Shown: one piece after another, positions 9,158 to 17,669 of the stretch
Numbering within the stretch: the stretch's first letter is position 1
Layout of the letters: each line of letters opens with the position of its first letter
Assembly: GCF_029714305.1 (NCBI RefSeq)
Contig: NZ_CP121647.1
Location: 4,856,501-4,920,500, forward strand
DNA from: Bradyrhizobium sp. CB3481
GTDB lineage: Bacteria > Pseudomonadota > Alphaproteobacteria > Rhizobiales > Xanthobacteraceae
Direction of reading: 5' to 3'
Length of the DNA: 64,000 nucleotides
The notes under the pieces: model-generated
The model's database searches: none
Seen by the model: only the letters and a program-made list of their open reading frames with translations
What the model was told of the DNA's origin: nothing
Position numbers and translations under genes: made by a program

Positions 9158-9798
9158 TCGCGCGCCGCCCACAGCATGCCGCGGATCATCAACGTCCGGA
9201 TCTCGGGAACGTCAAGCTCATAGGCACGGTGGCCGAGCGAGGAATAGAACACCCTGCCCTCGCCGTAGCGCTTCTTCCACACCACGGGCATCACCACGCC
9301 GTCGATCCAGGGCGCGTGCTCGCCGGTGAAGGTGGTCGTCGCCAACACCTCGTTGGCAGGGTCGACATGCATGTAGTACTGCTCGGAACGATGCTCAAAG
9401 CTCTTCAGGCCTTTCATGATGGGGTCATCCGGCTTCGTCAAGTCGACCTTGTAGTCGATGATGTTGCCGGGATGCGCGACCCATTGCCCGCCGCACAGGA
9501 ACTGGTAGTCGACGGAATCACGGAACGCATCGCACATGCCGCCGTGATGGCCTGCGAGCCCTACGCCGCCGCGCACTGCCTCGCAGAGATTGAGCGCTTC
9601 GGCCTTCTCGATCTTCGACATGGTATAGATCGGGATGATCAACGACAGATCGTGGATCGCGGGATCGGCGAATGCCGCCGTCGTGGTCTCGATCCGCACC
9701 TCAAATCCTTCCGCCCTGAGCCAGGTGCGGATCATCGAGGCACAGAGATCGGGATCATGTCCCGGCCAACCGCCCCACACAATCATTGCCTTGCGCAT
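9154..9798 (-). CDS. ThuA domain-containing protein
   Basis: A 214-residue ThuA-like protein with a glutamine-amidotransferase-like fold. It begins KAMIVWGGWPGHDP and contains GVGLAGHHGGMCDAF and a GRVFYSSLGH C-terminal block typical of the family. ThuA was linked to trehalose utilisation in Sinorhizobium, and relatives occur in many sugar operons with Gfo/Idh/MocA dehydrogenases. The start at 9798 is chosen because the family begins here and the codon lies 10 bases after the preceding stop; upstream in-frame residues would overlap the oxidoreductase gene. Confidence 0.9.
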   Translation of the reverse strand: MRKAMIVWGGWPGHDPDLCASMIRTWLRAEGFEVRIETTTAAFADPAIHDLSLIIPIYTMSKIEKAEALNLCEAVRGGVGLAGHHGGMCDAFRDSVDYQFLCGGQWVAHPGNIIDYKVDLTKPDDPIMKGLKSFEHRSEQYYMHVDPANEVLATTTFTGEHAPWIDGVVMPVVWKKRYGEGRVFYSSLGHRAYELDVPEIRTLMIRGMLWAARE

Positions 9799-9808
9799 GT
9801 TTCTGTCC

Positions 9809-10906
9809 TCAGTCGATCTGTCCGGTTTCGCGTCCGGTCGGCAGCATCGCCGGCCGCTCGACGCGGCTCTCGATCTTGACGCGCCGCCCTTCATCGGCGG
9901 AGGTCTGGAACGCCTCCATCACCTCCAGCACATGGAAAGCGAGTGCGCCACTGGCGCGATGCGGCCGATCATTCAAGATCGCGGAGGCCATGTCGGCGAC
10001 GCCGATCGAACGGAACTCGCCCTCGACATGGCCGTGCGTCAGCGGCATCGCTTCCCATTCGCCGCCGGTTCTGGCCAGTTGAACCTCGCCCCCGAAGCGG
10101 TTCGGGTCCGGCACCAGCATGGTGCCCTTATCGCCCCAGATCTCGATCGGGGCGTGGCGGTGCTTCGGCACGTCAAAACTCATCCCGATCGAAACGACCG
10201 CGCCGCTTTCGAATTCGAGCATGCCCGCGACATGCGTTGAAACCTCAACCGGGATCAGCGTGCCGTTCATCGGCTGGCTAGTGACCAGGCGCTCGGTTTT
10301 CGGACGCGCCGTCGAGCCCATCACGCTTGCGACCGGTCCAAGCAGTTGCACGAGATCGGTGATGTAATAGGGGCCCATGTCGAGCATCGGCCCGCCGCCG
10401 CGCAGATAGTAGAAGCCCGGCGCCGGGTGCCAGCGCTCATGGCCGGGACAGCCGAAGAAGGCGCTGCCCGCCACGGGCGTGCCGATCGCGCCGTCGTCGA
10501 TCAACTTGCGCGCGGTCTGGTGCCCGCCGCCAAGGAACGTATCGGGCGCGCAGCCGACACGCAGGTTCTTCTGCGCAGCCAGATCCATCACCTTGCGCGC
10601 CTCCGTGACGTTGATGCCAAGCGGCTTCTCGGAATGAACGTGCTTGCCGGCGTTCAGCACCGCCAGGCTGACGTCGGTGTGGGCGAGCGGCACCGTGAGG
10701 TTGACGACAATCTCGACATCGTCGCGCTTCAGCAATTGATCGACCCGCATCGCCGGCAGCCCGAAGGCGGCGCCCTGGCGCTCGGCGACATCGCTGCGCA
10801 TGTCGGCGAGCGCCCTGATTTCCATGACTGGAAAGCGCTGCGCCGCCTTCAGATAGGCGGTGCTGATAACGCCGCAGCCGATGATTCCGATGCCTACTCT
10901 TCTCAT
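9809..10906 (-). CDS. Gfo/Idh/MocA family oxidoreductase
   Basis: A 365-residue NAD(P)-dependent dehydrogenase of sugars or inositols. The N-terminal Rossmann fold starts VGIGIIGCGVISTAYL. The EKP motif (HSEKPLGIN, around residue 95), whose Lys acts in catalysis, is present. The C-terminal alpha/beta domain includes GGGPMLDMGPYYI, where the catalytic His of some members is replaced in the GPYY block. It lies between the ABC permease and ThuA genes and probably oxidises the imported sugar or its product. The specific substrate is unknown. Confidence 0.93.
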   Translation of the reverse strand: MRRVGIGIIGCGVISTAYLKAAQRFPVMEIRALADMRSDVAERQGAAFGLPAMRVDQLLKRDDVEIVVNLTVPLAHTDVSLAVLNAGKHVHSEKPLGINVTEARKVMDLAAQKNLRVGCAPDTFLGGGHQTARKLIDDGAIGTPVAGSAFFGCPGHERWHPAPGFYYLRGGGPMLDMGPYYITDLVQLLGPVASVMGSTARPKTERLVTSQPMNGTLIPVEVSTHVAGMLEFESGAVVSIGMSFDVPKHRHAPIEIWGDKGTMLVPDPNRFGGEVQLARTGGEWEAMPLTHGHVEGEFRSIGVADMASAILNDRPHRASGALAFHVLEVMEAFQTSADEGRRVKIESRVERPAMLPTGRETGQID

Positions 10907-10928
10907 TGCAATCTCCGTGAGGTGCCAT

Positions 10929-11777
10929 TCATCCCTTGACCGCGCCCGCGGTGAGGCCGGCGACGATGTGCTTCTGCGCCAGAAGGAAGAGAATGATCGT
11001 CGGCAGGATGGTCAGGGTGATGAAGGCCAGGATCAGATGCCACTCCGACGAATACTCGCCCTGATAAACCATGATGCCGAGCGGCCAGGGATAGAGCGCA
11101 TCGGTGTTGAGCATCACCAGCGGCAACAGATAGGCGTTCCAGCTGTTGACGAAGGTGATGGTGCCGACGGTCGCAAGGATCGGTCGCGACAGCGGCAGCG
11201 TCACGTAGCGGAAGAATTTGATATAGCTGCAGCCATCGACCAGCGCCGCCTCAAGCAGTTCATAGGGAATGTCCTTGAAGAAGCGCCGCAGCAGCAGCAC
11301 GCTCATCGCGAGGCTGAAGGCCACCTGCGGCAGCGCAACGCCAAAATAGGTATCGAGCAACCCGAGATCGCGCACCTTGATGAACAGCGGCAATACCGCA
11401 GTCGCGGCGGGAAACAGCAGGCCCAGCGTCAGGTAACTGAGCAGCATCGAGCTGCCGTAGAATTTGACATGGGCGAAGGTGAACGCCGCCATCGAGGCGA
11501 CGATCAGGGTCAGCGTCACTGCGAGCGCCGAGATGATCAGCGAGTTACGCAGGAGCTGCCAGTAGCGCGCCGAGAACAGGATGTCGGCATAGTTCTGCCA
11601 CTCCCAGTGCTGCGGCAGCCCGAATGGGTTGACGCGCAACTCGCCGAGCGACTTGAAGCCGCCGAGCAGGGTTGCGAGCAGCGGCACCAGCACGAAAACC
11701 GCCACCACGGCAAGGAAAAGCGCCTTGAACAGCATGGCCGGATCGAACGGCGCGCGGGTGATCCGGGCGTTACTCAT
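10929..11777 (-). CDS. Carbohydrate ABC transporter permease (MalG type)
   Basis: A 282-residue membrane protein with about six transmembrane segments. The cytoplasmic EAA loop (YELLEAALVDGCSYIKFFRYVTLPLSRPIL) docks to the ATPase, and a short C-terminus ends AGLTAGAVKG, typical of CUT1 MalG-like subunits. The ATG at 11777 overlaps the end of the partner permease by 8 bases, which supports this start over 11810. With the MalF-type subunit and the binding protein it forms an importer, but no ATPase gene lies in the operon. Confidence 0.93.
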   Translation of the reverse strand: MSNARITRAPFDPAMLFKALFLAVVAVFVLVPLLATLLGGFKSLGELRVNPFGLPQHWEWQNYADILFSARYWQLLRNSLIISALAVTLTLIVASMAAFTFAHVKFYGSSMLLSYLTLGLLFPAATAVLPLFIKVRDLGLLDTYFGVALPQVAFSLAMSVLLLRRFFKDIPYELLEAALVDGCSYIKFFRYVTLPLSRPILATVGTITFVNSWNAYLLPLVMLNTDALYPWPLGIMVYQGEYSSEWHLILAFITLTILPTIILFLLAQKHIVAGLTAGAVKG

Positions 11778-12714
11778 CGCGCATGAACCATCGCTTGTAG
11801 GTGAAGGCAAAGGTCACGCAGATCGCGAACAGGATGACGCCGATGGCGCTGCCGTAGCCGACCCGCATGCGCGAAATGCCGTTGTTGTAGAGGAAGCTCA
11901 CCATCGTGTTCGAGGAATCCGCAGGCCCCCCGCGCGTCAGCGGCATGACGAGGTCGAACAGCTGCAGCGAGCCGATGATGGCGAAGAACACCGAGAGGCG
12001 GATGGTCGGATAGAGCAAGGGGATGACGACATGGCGCAGGGTCTGCGACCTTGTCGCGCCATCGATGCGGGCGGCCTCGATCAGGCTCCTGTCAAGGCTC
12101 TGGAGCGCCGCGATGAACAGCATCATGTGGAAGCCAAAGTACTTCCAGACGACCACGATCAGCACGGCCAGCATCGACGTGTCGGGCGATGCCAAAAGAT
12201 GCGGCGGCTCGGCGCCGAAGGCGCGCCAGATCGAGGCGACGAGGCCGTAGTCGCCGTCATAGACGAAGCTGAAGATCAGCCCGGTCGCGATCTCGGCTAG
12301 GATGTAGGGCATGAAGAACAGCATGCGCAGCGCCACCGCGCCGCGGAAGCGTTCCGCCAGCATCAAGGCCAGTGTGAGCGCAAGCGGCAGCTGGATCGCG
12401 AGCGAGACCGCGATGATCAGCCCATTGTTGCGCAGCGCGAGCCAGAACGCGCGCGTCTCCAGCACGAAGCGGTAATTGTCAAAGCCGATCCAGTTGGTCG
12501 GCTTGCCAAAACCGTTCCAGTTGAAGCCCGAATACCACGCGGCCTCGCCAATCGGCAGCACCACGAACAGCGTGAAGAGCAGCAACGCCGGCGGCAAGAA
12601 CAGGACCACGACCGTGAAGCGGCCATCCCAAATCGGGCCGCGGACCACGAGCGGCGAGAACGACGCCTCGGTAGCGCCGATGGCTGGTGCGCTCGCAATC
12701 CGCCGTGACACCAT
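11770..12714 (-). CDS. Carbohydrate ABC transporter permease (MalF type)
   Basis: A 314-residue permease with about six transmembrane helices. The EAA loop is IEAARIDGATRSQTLRHVVIPLLYPTI and the late block LTRGGPADSSNTMVSFLYNNG is typical of CUT1 MalF/UgpA proteins. Its start codon shares one base with the stop of the binding-protein gene (TGATG), so translation is coupled. It pairs with the MalG-type subunit downstream. Confidence 0.94.
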   Translation of the reverse strand: MVSRRIASAPAIGATEASFSPLVVRGPIWDGRFTVVVLFLPPALLLFTLFVVLPIGEAAWYSGFNWNGFGKPTNWIGFDNYRFVLETRAFWLALRNNGLIIAVSLAIQLPLALTLALMLAERFRGAVALRMLFFMPYILAEIATGLIFSFVYDGDYGLVASIWRAFGAEPPHLLASPDTSMLAVLIVVVWKYFGFHMMLFIAALQSLDRSLIEAARIDGATRSQTLRHVVIPLLYPTIRLSVFFAIIGSLQLFDLVMPLTRGGPADSSNTMVSFLYNNGISRMRVGYGSAIGVILFAICVTFAFTYKRWFMRDE

Positions 12715-13973
12715 CAGTTACCCTGCTTCCATGCCGCTTCGATGGCCTTGGCGGCGTTTTGCGGGCTCATGCTGCCGCCGGCAATCTCGGCCGTAACGTC
12801 GTTGACAACACGACCGACCGAGGGGCCAAGGCTCTGGTCATAGAAGTTCTGGTGGTAGTTCGACTTCGCCAGATTGGCCGCGATCAGCTTCATGAAGCCG
12901 TTGTTGAGGCCAGCGTCCGCGCCCTGCACGACCGGAACGATGAAATTGCCTGCCGCAAGCCGCGTCTGCACGTCCTTGGAGACGAAGTACTTCAGGAAAT
13001 CGACCGCCTCTTTCGGCGAGCCCTTGGTGATCAGCCAGCCGGTGATGCCGCCGAGCGTGTCCGTCGGCGCGCCCTTGCCGCCGGCCACGACCGGAAAATC
13101 GAACCAGCAGATCTTGTCTTCGCTGAGGCCCGTCTTGTCGGCGGCGAGCGCGCGCTGCAAGTGATAGACCGTGCTGATCGCGAGCGTCATCGCCGCCTTG
13201 CCGTCACCGAAATAGCCGACGGCCTGCGGGTTCTTGAAGCCGAGAAAACCGTTCTGGAACGGCTGAAGATCGACGAGCTGCTTGAACAGTTCGCCGGACT
13301 TCTGAAAAGTCTCGCCGGCGAAGCCGCCGTTGTCGCCGCGCAGCGCCGCATCGAACGCGGGCTTGCCCCCGATGCGCACCGCCAGGTGCGTCCAATAGAA
13401 GTGCAACGGCCATTTGTCGGCGCCGCCGACCACGATCGGGGTCACGCCGGCGGCTTTCAGCGTCTTCACGGCGGCGAGCAGATCGTCCCAGGTCTTGATC
13501 CCGGCCGGATCGACCTTCGCCTTGGCCATCAGCTCCTTGTTGCAGAGGAACCCAACCTGCGACAGCGCGGTGGGCAAGCCATAGACGCGGCCATTGCTTG
13601 TGAACGCGGCGAGCGCCGCCGGCGCGAGACTGTCGCTGTAACCTTTCACCTGATCGGTGATGTCGTCGAGTACGCCGGCCTCGATCTGGGTCTTCAGGAC
13701 GCCGCCGGCCCAGCTGTAGATGATGTTCGGCCGGTCCTTGGACTGCAGGATCGTCGGCAGCTTGGCCTTGTAGGCCTCGTTCTCGAGGAACTGCATCTCG
13801 ACCTTGATGCCTGGATGCGACGCCTCATAGGCACGCGCGACCTCCTCCCAGATCTTCACCTGGGCCGGGTTGGCCTCGATGTGGAGCCATTTCACGGTCG
13901 TGTCGGCTGCGGCGGCGTTGGCCCAGAGCAGGCATGCGGCAGCGGCGAGTCCCAGTTTCCCGAGCAGTCTCAT
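12714..13973 (-). CDS. Extracellular sugar-binding protein of an ABC importer (family 1)
   Basis: A 419-residue periplasmic binding protein. The N-terminal signal peptide ends near ANAAAAD, followed by VKWLHIEANPAQVKIWEEVARAYEASHPGIKV, the start of the family 1 fold. It is the first gene of the minus-strand operon and has a GGGAGGAT ribosome-binding site. It delivers a sugar or polyol to the two permeases downstream. The SDR, the Gfo-type dehydrogenase and the ThuA protein around it suggest an oxidisable sugar or sugar acid. Confidence 0.94.
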   Translation of the reverse strand: MRLLGKLGLAAAACLLWANAAAADTTVKWLHIEANPAQVKIWEEVARAYEASHPGIKVEMQFLENEAYKAKLPTILQSKDRPNIIYSWAGGVLKTQIEAGVLDDITDQVKGYSDSLAPAALAAFTSNGRVYGLPTALSQVGFLCNKELMAKAKVDPAGIKTWDDLLAAVKTLKAAGVTPIVVGGADKWPLHFYWTHLAVRIGGKPAFDAALRGDNGGFAGETFQKSGELFKQLVDLQPFQNGFLGFKNPQAVGYFGDGKAAMTLAISTVYHLQRALAADKTGLSEDKICWFDFPVVAGGKGAPTDTLGGITGWLITKGSPKEAVDFLKYFVSKDVQTRLAAGNFIVPVVQGADAGLNNGFMKLIAANLAKSNYHQNFYDQSLGPSVGRVVNDVTAEIAGGSMSPQNAAKAIEAAWKQGN

Positions 13974-14138
13974 CCCATCCTCCCGACCGGTCTCTATTCT
14001 TTGGCTGCAATCCTGCCTTCAACTTTTGAGGTACGCAACTAAAATTCTGATCCATGCACCTCAGCCGGGAAGCGGCTAAAGGTCTGGGAGGGGTTGCGCG
14101 GCGCGATGCACCGCCCGCAAGCAAATCGAGAGGTTTTC

Positions 14139-14897
14139 ATGGCTGCCGTTTATTCCGACCTCGCCGGCAAGGTCGTTCTCGTTACCGGTGGCGCATCGGG
14201 AATTGGCGCTGCGATCGTGCGGCGGTTTGCGCAGCAGAAATCCAGTGTCGTGTTCTTCGACATCAAGGTCGACGAAGGCCAACGTCTGGCGCGCGAGCTG
14301 TCGGATCAAGATCTCAGCGCGCATTTCCAATGCGTCGACCTGACCGACATCGCCGCGTTACGCGCCGGTATCGCAAAGGCACGCAGTGCGCACGGCGCGA
14401 TCAACATCCTCATCAACAATGCCGCGCATGACGAACGGCACAACACCGAGGAGATGACGCCGGAATATTGGGACGACCGCATCGCGGTGAACCTGAAGCA
14501 CCAGTTCTTTGCCGCGCAAGCCGCCCTGCCGGACATGAAGGCGGCGAAGGCCGGCGTCATCATCAATTTCGGCTCGGTATCATGGATCGCCGGACAAGGC
14601 GGCATGGCCGCCTACACCGCCAGCAAATCAGGCGTGATCGGCCTCACGCGCTCTCTGGCGCGCGACTACGGTCCCTACAATATCCGCGTCAACGCGATCG
14701 CGCCGGGCTGGATCATGACTGAGCGTCAGCTCGAGAAATGGATGACGCCGGCGGGTGAGGCCGAGCTGATGCAGCGGCAATGCCTGAAGCGCAAGCTCAT
14801 GCCCGACGAGGTTGCGAAGTTCACCGTGTTCCTCGCCTCCGACGAGGCCTCCGCCTGCACCGCTCAGCACTACATCATCGATGGCGGCTGGGTATGA
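14139..14897 (+). CDS. SDR family NAD(P)-dependent oxidoreductase
   Basis: A 252-residue classical short-chain dehydrogenase. The cofactor motif is VTGGASGIGAAI, INNAAH stands for the NNAG block, the catalytic Ser is in FGSVSW, and the Tyr/Lys pair is in AAYTASKSG. The GGW(V) C-terminal signature closes the protein. The start at 14139 has a GAGAGG upstream and matches the usual length; an upstream ATG at 14094 would add a non-conserved leader. It is divergent from the ABC operon with 165 bases between them, and probably works on the imported sugar or sugar acid. Confidence 0.93.
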   Translation: MAAVYSDLAGKVVLVTGGASGIGAAIVRRFAQQKSSVVFFDIKVDEGQRLARELSDQDLSAHFQCVDLTDIAALRAGIAKARSAHGAINILINNAAHDERHNTEEMTPEYWDDRIAVNLKHQFFAAQAALPDMKAAKAGVIINFGSVSWIAGQGGMAAYTASKSGVIGLTRSLARDYGPYNIRVNAIAPGWIMTERQLEKWMTPAGEAELMQRQCLKRKLMPDEVAKFTVFLASDEASACTAQHYIIDGGWV

Positions 14898-15040
14898 GAT
14901 GATTCGCGATGGCGGGCCATCAGCGGCCGAGACCAATCGACGTTGTTGAGGTCCGGCCGCCACCTCGTCAGCGGCGGCAACAAGAAGGGCTAGACCACGA
15001 ACGTCGACCCGGCTATATGACCCCAGCAAATCGCCGGGTT

Positions 15041-15074
15041 TGCAAAACTTCCCGGCCAGCCTTGCAAAACTTCC
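15041..15074. repeat. Two 12-bp direct repeats upstream of tRNA-Gln
   Basis: TGCAAAACTTCC occurs at 15041-15052 and again at 15063-15074, a period of 22 bases (about two helical turns), ending 31 bases before the tRNA gene. The spacing would suit paired protein binding upstream of the tRNA promoter, but this is only a positional inference. Confidence 0.5.
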
Positions 15075-15105
15075 GAAGAAAACCTAGCTATTTCAGCTAC
15101 TTCGG

Positions 15106-15179
15106 TGGGGAATGGTGTAACGGTAGCACAACAGACTCTGACTCTGTTTGTCTTGGTTCGAATCCAGGTTCCCCAGCCA
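15106..15179 (+). tRNA. tRNA-Gln (CTG)
   Basis: A complete cloverleaf. The acceptor TGGGGAA pairs with TTCCCCA, followed by the discriminator G and an encoded CCA. The anticodon stem is ACAGA (15131-15135) with TCTGT (15143-15147), and the seven-base loop CTCTGAC has anticodon CTG at 15138-15140, which reads CAG. The T-loop is GGTTCGAATCC. The first acceptor pair is T-A. The tRNA stands alone, with no integrase gene nearby. Confidence 0.96.
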
Positions 15180-15353
15180 GATCGGGCGCTCCAATCAATA
15201 GGTTAATCCGAACGGGCTTCCGCCGCAGATGATGGTCTGAGGCCGTCTTGGACCATGCGACCAGCCTACAATCGGGCCTTGGCGCGTTGCGCGGCATTTC
15301 GACGACAGCGCCGCTGCAACATCGCCCGAGATACATCCCGGAGAACGCACCTT

Positions 15354-16376
15354 ATGAAGAAGATCGGCTTTCTCTCCTTCGGTCATTGGTCTCCGTCGCC
15401 GCAATCGCAGACCCGTTCGGCCGCCGACACGCTGCTGCAATCGATCGATCTTGCGGTGGCGGCCGAGCAGCTCGGCGCGGACGGCGCCTATTTTCGGGTC
15501 CATCACTTTGCCCGCCAGTTGGCGTCGCCCTTCCCGCTGCTGGCTGCGGTCGGCGCCAAGACAAGCCGCATCGAGATCGGGACTGCGGTCATCGATATGC
15601 GTTATGAGAACCCGCTTTACCTGATCGAGGACGCCGGCGCGGCCGATTTGATCTCGGGCGGGCGGCTTCAACTCGGCATCAGCCGCGGCTCACCCGAGCA
15701 GGTGATCGATGGCTGGCGCTATTTCGGCTTTCAGCCGGCGGAGGGCGAGAGCGATGCCGACATGGGACGGCGCCACGCTGAGGTGTTCCTCGATTTGCTG
15801 CGCGGCCAGGGTTTTGCCCAGCCCAATCCGCGCCCGATGTTTCCGAACCCGCCCGGCCTGCTCCGGCTTGAGCCGCTCTCGGAAACCTTGCGCGAGCGCA
15901 TCTGGTGGGGCGCCGGCTCCAATGCGACGGCGGTCTGGGCGGCAAAGCTCGGCATGAATTTGCAGAGCTCCACGCTCAAGAACGACGAGACCGGAGAGGC
16001 TTTTCACATCCAGCAGGCAGCGCAAATCCGGGCCTACCGTGCGGCCTGGAAGGAGGCCGGCCACGCGCGCGAGCCGCGCGTCTCCGTCAGCCGCAGCATC
16101 TTCGCGCTGGTCGACGACCGTGACCGCGCCTATTTCGGCCATGAGCGGGAGGGCGAGGACCAGATCGGCTTCATCGACGCGAGGACCCGCGCGATCTTCG
16201 GGAAAAGCTACGCCGCCGAGCCTGATGTCCTCATCGAGCAGCTCAAGGCGGACGAAGCCATCGCCGAGGCTGACACGTTGCTCCTGACCGTCCCCAACCA
16301 GTTGGGTGTCGATTACAATGCGCATGTGATCGAGGCGATTCTTACCCATGTCGCACCTGCCCTCGGCTGGCGCTGA
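15354..16376 (+). CDS. LLM-class (luciferase-like) flavin-dependent oxidoreductase
   Basis: A 340-residue TIM-barrel flavin monooxygenase. It begins KKIGFLSFGHW and contains RVHHFARQLASPFPLLAAVGAKTSRIEIGTAV, the block that places the FMN-binding residues, and GGRLQLGISRGS. The ATG at 15354 has GGAG 10 bases upstream; the frame is open further upstream but that leader is not conserved in style. The gene is monocistronic and convergent with the next gene. Substrate unknown. Confidence 0.88.
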   Translation: MKKIGFLSFGHWSPSPQSQTRSAADTLLQSIDLAVAAEQLGADGAYFRVHHFARQLASPFPLLAAVGAKTSRIEIGTAVIDMRYENPLYLIEDAGAADLISGGRLQLGISRGSPEQVIDGWRYFGFQPAEGESDADMGRRHAEVFLDLLRGQGFAQPNPRPMFPNPPGLLRLEPLSETLRERIWWGAGSNATAVWAAKLGMNLQSSTLKNDETGEAFHIQQAAQIRAYRAAWKEAGHAREPRVSVSRSIFALVDDRDRAYFGHEREGEDQIGFIDARTRAIFGKSYAAEPDVLIEQLKADEAIAEADTLLLTVPNQLGVDYNAHVIEAILTHVAPALGWR

Positions 16377-16492
16377 GGGTGCAGACATCCCGCGGGAGAA
16401 CCGTATCAACTACCCGCCACCACCGGCAGCGCCGCGATCATGCGAATGCCGGGCCGCTTGCGCCAATGAATGCGTGACGGCTGGATCGCGCT

Positions 16493-17620
16493 TTAGGCGA
16501 CGCGATCCGGAAACAGCGCCTTCAGCTTGAGCTGGAAGACGTCGGCAAAGTTTCCAAATCCGGTGCGGGCTGGATGCAGTTCGTTGTGCCAGGAGCTCGG
16601 TTGCGGCGCCAATGTGCCCTGCGTGTTGATGAACGTGACCGTCGGGCCGGCGAGCGAGGTCAACATGACGGCAAATTGTTCCAGCATGGCCTTGACCACC
16701 GCCTCCATCGCGGCGCGCGTCGGAAACTTCCGCAGGTCGAAGGTCGGCTTGAGCCACGGGCCAAATCCGCAGATGCCGCGGCCGTCGGGAATGGCGAAGT
16801 CATAACCGTGAAAGGCGAGGTGCGTGCTGGGGCTGATGCTGTCGCGCAGGCCGATCAGGTCTTCATACCCGGCGCGTACGAGCGCCAGCGCGGCGTCAAA
16901 GCGGGCCTGGTGGATATGCGCGGCCGGCGGTAGCGCCGGGTTGAAGTCCTTGATCCACAGCGCCATCGGATTGTCGACGATATCGTTGCCGCCACCCGAA
17001 AACAGCAACACGTCCCAGGGACCGCCGGTCGGGCTGCCGTCCGTCAGGTGCTCAGCCAGGACCTTGCGCTCCTCGACGCCGAGCATGTAGCGGACCTCAT
17101 CGCCGGCCTTCGCGAGATTCAGAATGGGTACGCCGAGCCGGTCTTCCAGCCGCGGAATAATGCCGCCGCCGAAAAACGGCACGGGATAGTCGAACCAGGA
17201 ATCGCCCTCAGCGAAGATCTGCAGCGGATCGAACGCTTCGCCGCCTTTCGCCGTCGGCTCGCCATCCACCGCCTTGGCGGCTTTGGAGCGACGGCGCCGG
17301 GCGCCGCGGCGCTTCATGATCTCCATCGTCGCCTTGTATTCGCGGACGCGTCGCGCCCGTTCCTCGCGCTGCTCCTCGCGCAGCTTCTCGCGCTCGGCGC
17401 CGACAGCCGCGGGCGATGCCGGCGGCGCCGCCGTCTTGCGCAGGGCCCGCGCGGCCAGTTTCGGCTGTTTCGCCGCCGCCAGCGTCCGCGCCTCGTCAAG
17501 CGTAACGGGTCCGGTGGCCGGCGCGGCCTTCGCGCGAACAGCCTTTGCTGCCGCCTTTTTGGCCCCACGCTTGGAAGGCCGGGCCTTCTTCACGGTCTTG
17601 CGTTTGCCTGCGCGCGCCAT
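16493..17620 (-). CDS. SGNH/GDSL-like hydrolase with a lysine-rich N-terminal tail
   Basis: A 375-residue protein from the ATG at 17620. Residues 1-75 are Lys/Ala-rich and histone-tail-like (KRKTVKKARPSKRG). A charged coiled region (EKLREEQREERARRVREY) follows, then an SGNH fold from about residue 140: Block I is FAEGDSWFDYP with the nucleophile Ser in GDS, Block III is SGGGNDI, and the last block is WHNELHPARTGF. In that block Asn occupies the position usually held by catalytic Asp in DxxH. No signal peptide is seen, so it is probably cytoplasmic. It is the third gene of the operon with the C25-like peptidase. A run of ten G residues immediately precedes the start. Activity as an esterase or lipase is plausible but not certain. 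Confidence 0.72.
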   Translation of the reverse strand: MARAGKRKTVKKARPSKRGAKKAAAKAVRAKAAPATGPVTLDEARTLAAAKQPKLAARALRKTAAPPASPAAVGAEREKLREEQREERARRVREYKATMEIMKRRGARRRRSKAAKAVDGEPTAKGGEAFDPLQIFAEGDSWFDYPVPFFGGGIIPRLEDRLGVPILNLAKAGDEVRYMLGVEERKVLAEHLTDGSPTGGPWDVLLFSGGGNDIVDNPMALWIKDFNPALPPAAHIHQARFDAALALVRAGYEDLIGLRDSISPSTHLAFHGYDFAIPDGRGICGFGPWLKPTFDLRKFPTRAAMEAVVKAMLEQFAVMLTSLAGPTVTFINTQGTLAPQPSSWHNELHPARTGFGNFADVFQLKLKALFPDRVA

Positions 17621-17623
17621 CTG

Positions 17624-17633
17624 CCCCCCCCCC
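17624..17633 (-). repeat. Poly-G tract of ten at a gene start
   Basis: Ten C residues on the plus strand (G on the coding strand) lie 3 to 13 bases before the ATG at 17620. Homopolymer tracts like this are prone to slippage. Here a length change would alter ribosome-binding-site spacing, or shift the frame if an upstream start at 17725 is used. Sequencing error is also possible. Confidence 0.7.
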
Positions 17634-17669
17634 GGATCCATCAGAACCGATCCCGCAACCTCGCCCCGT

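Noticed and set aside
15097..15336. Minus-strand frame across tRNA-Gln
   Set aside because: It runs through the tRNA and has no ribosome-binding site or product. The tRNA cloverleaf is complete and takes priority.
15106..15353. Possible island integrated at tRNA-Gln
   Set aside because: No integrase, no duplicated tRNA end and no change in base composition downstream; the next gene is an ordinary flavin monooxygenase.
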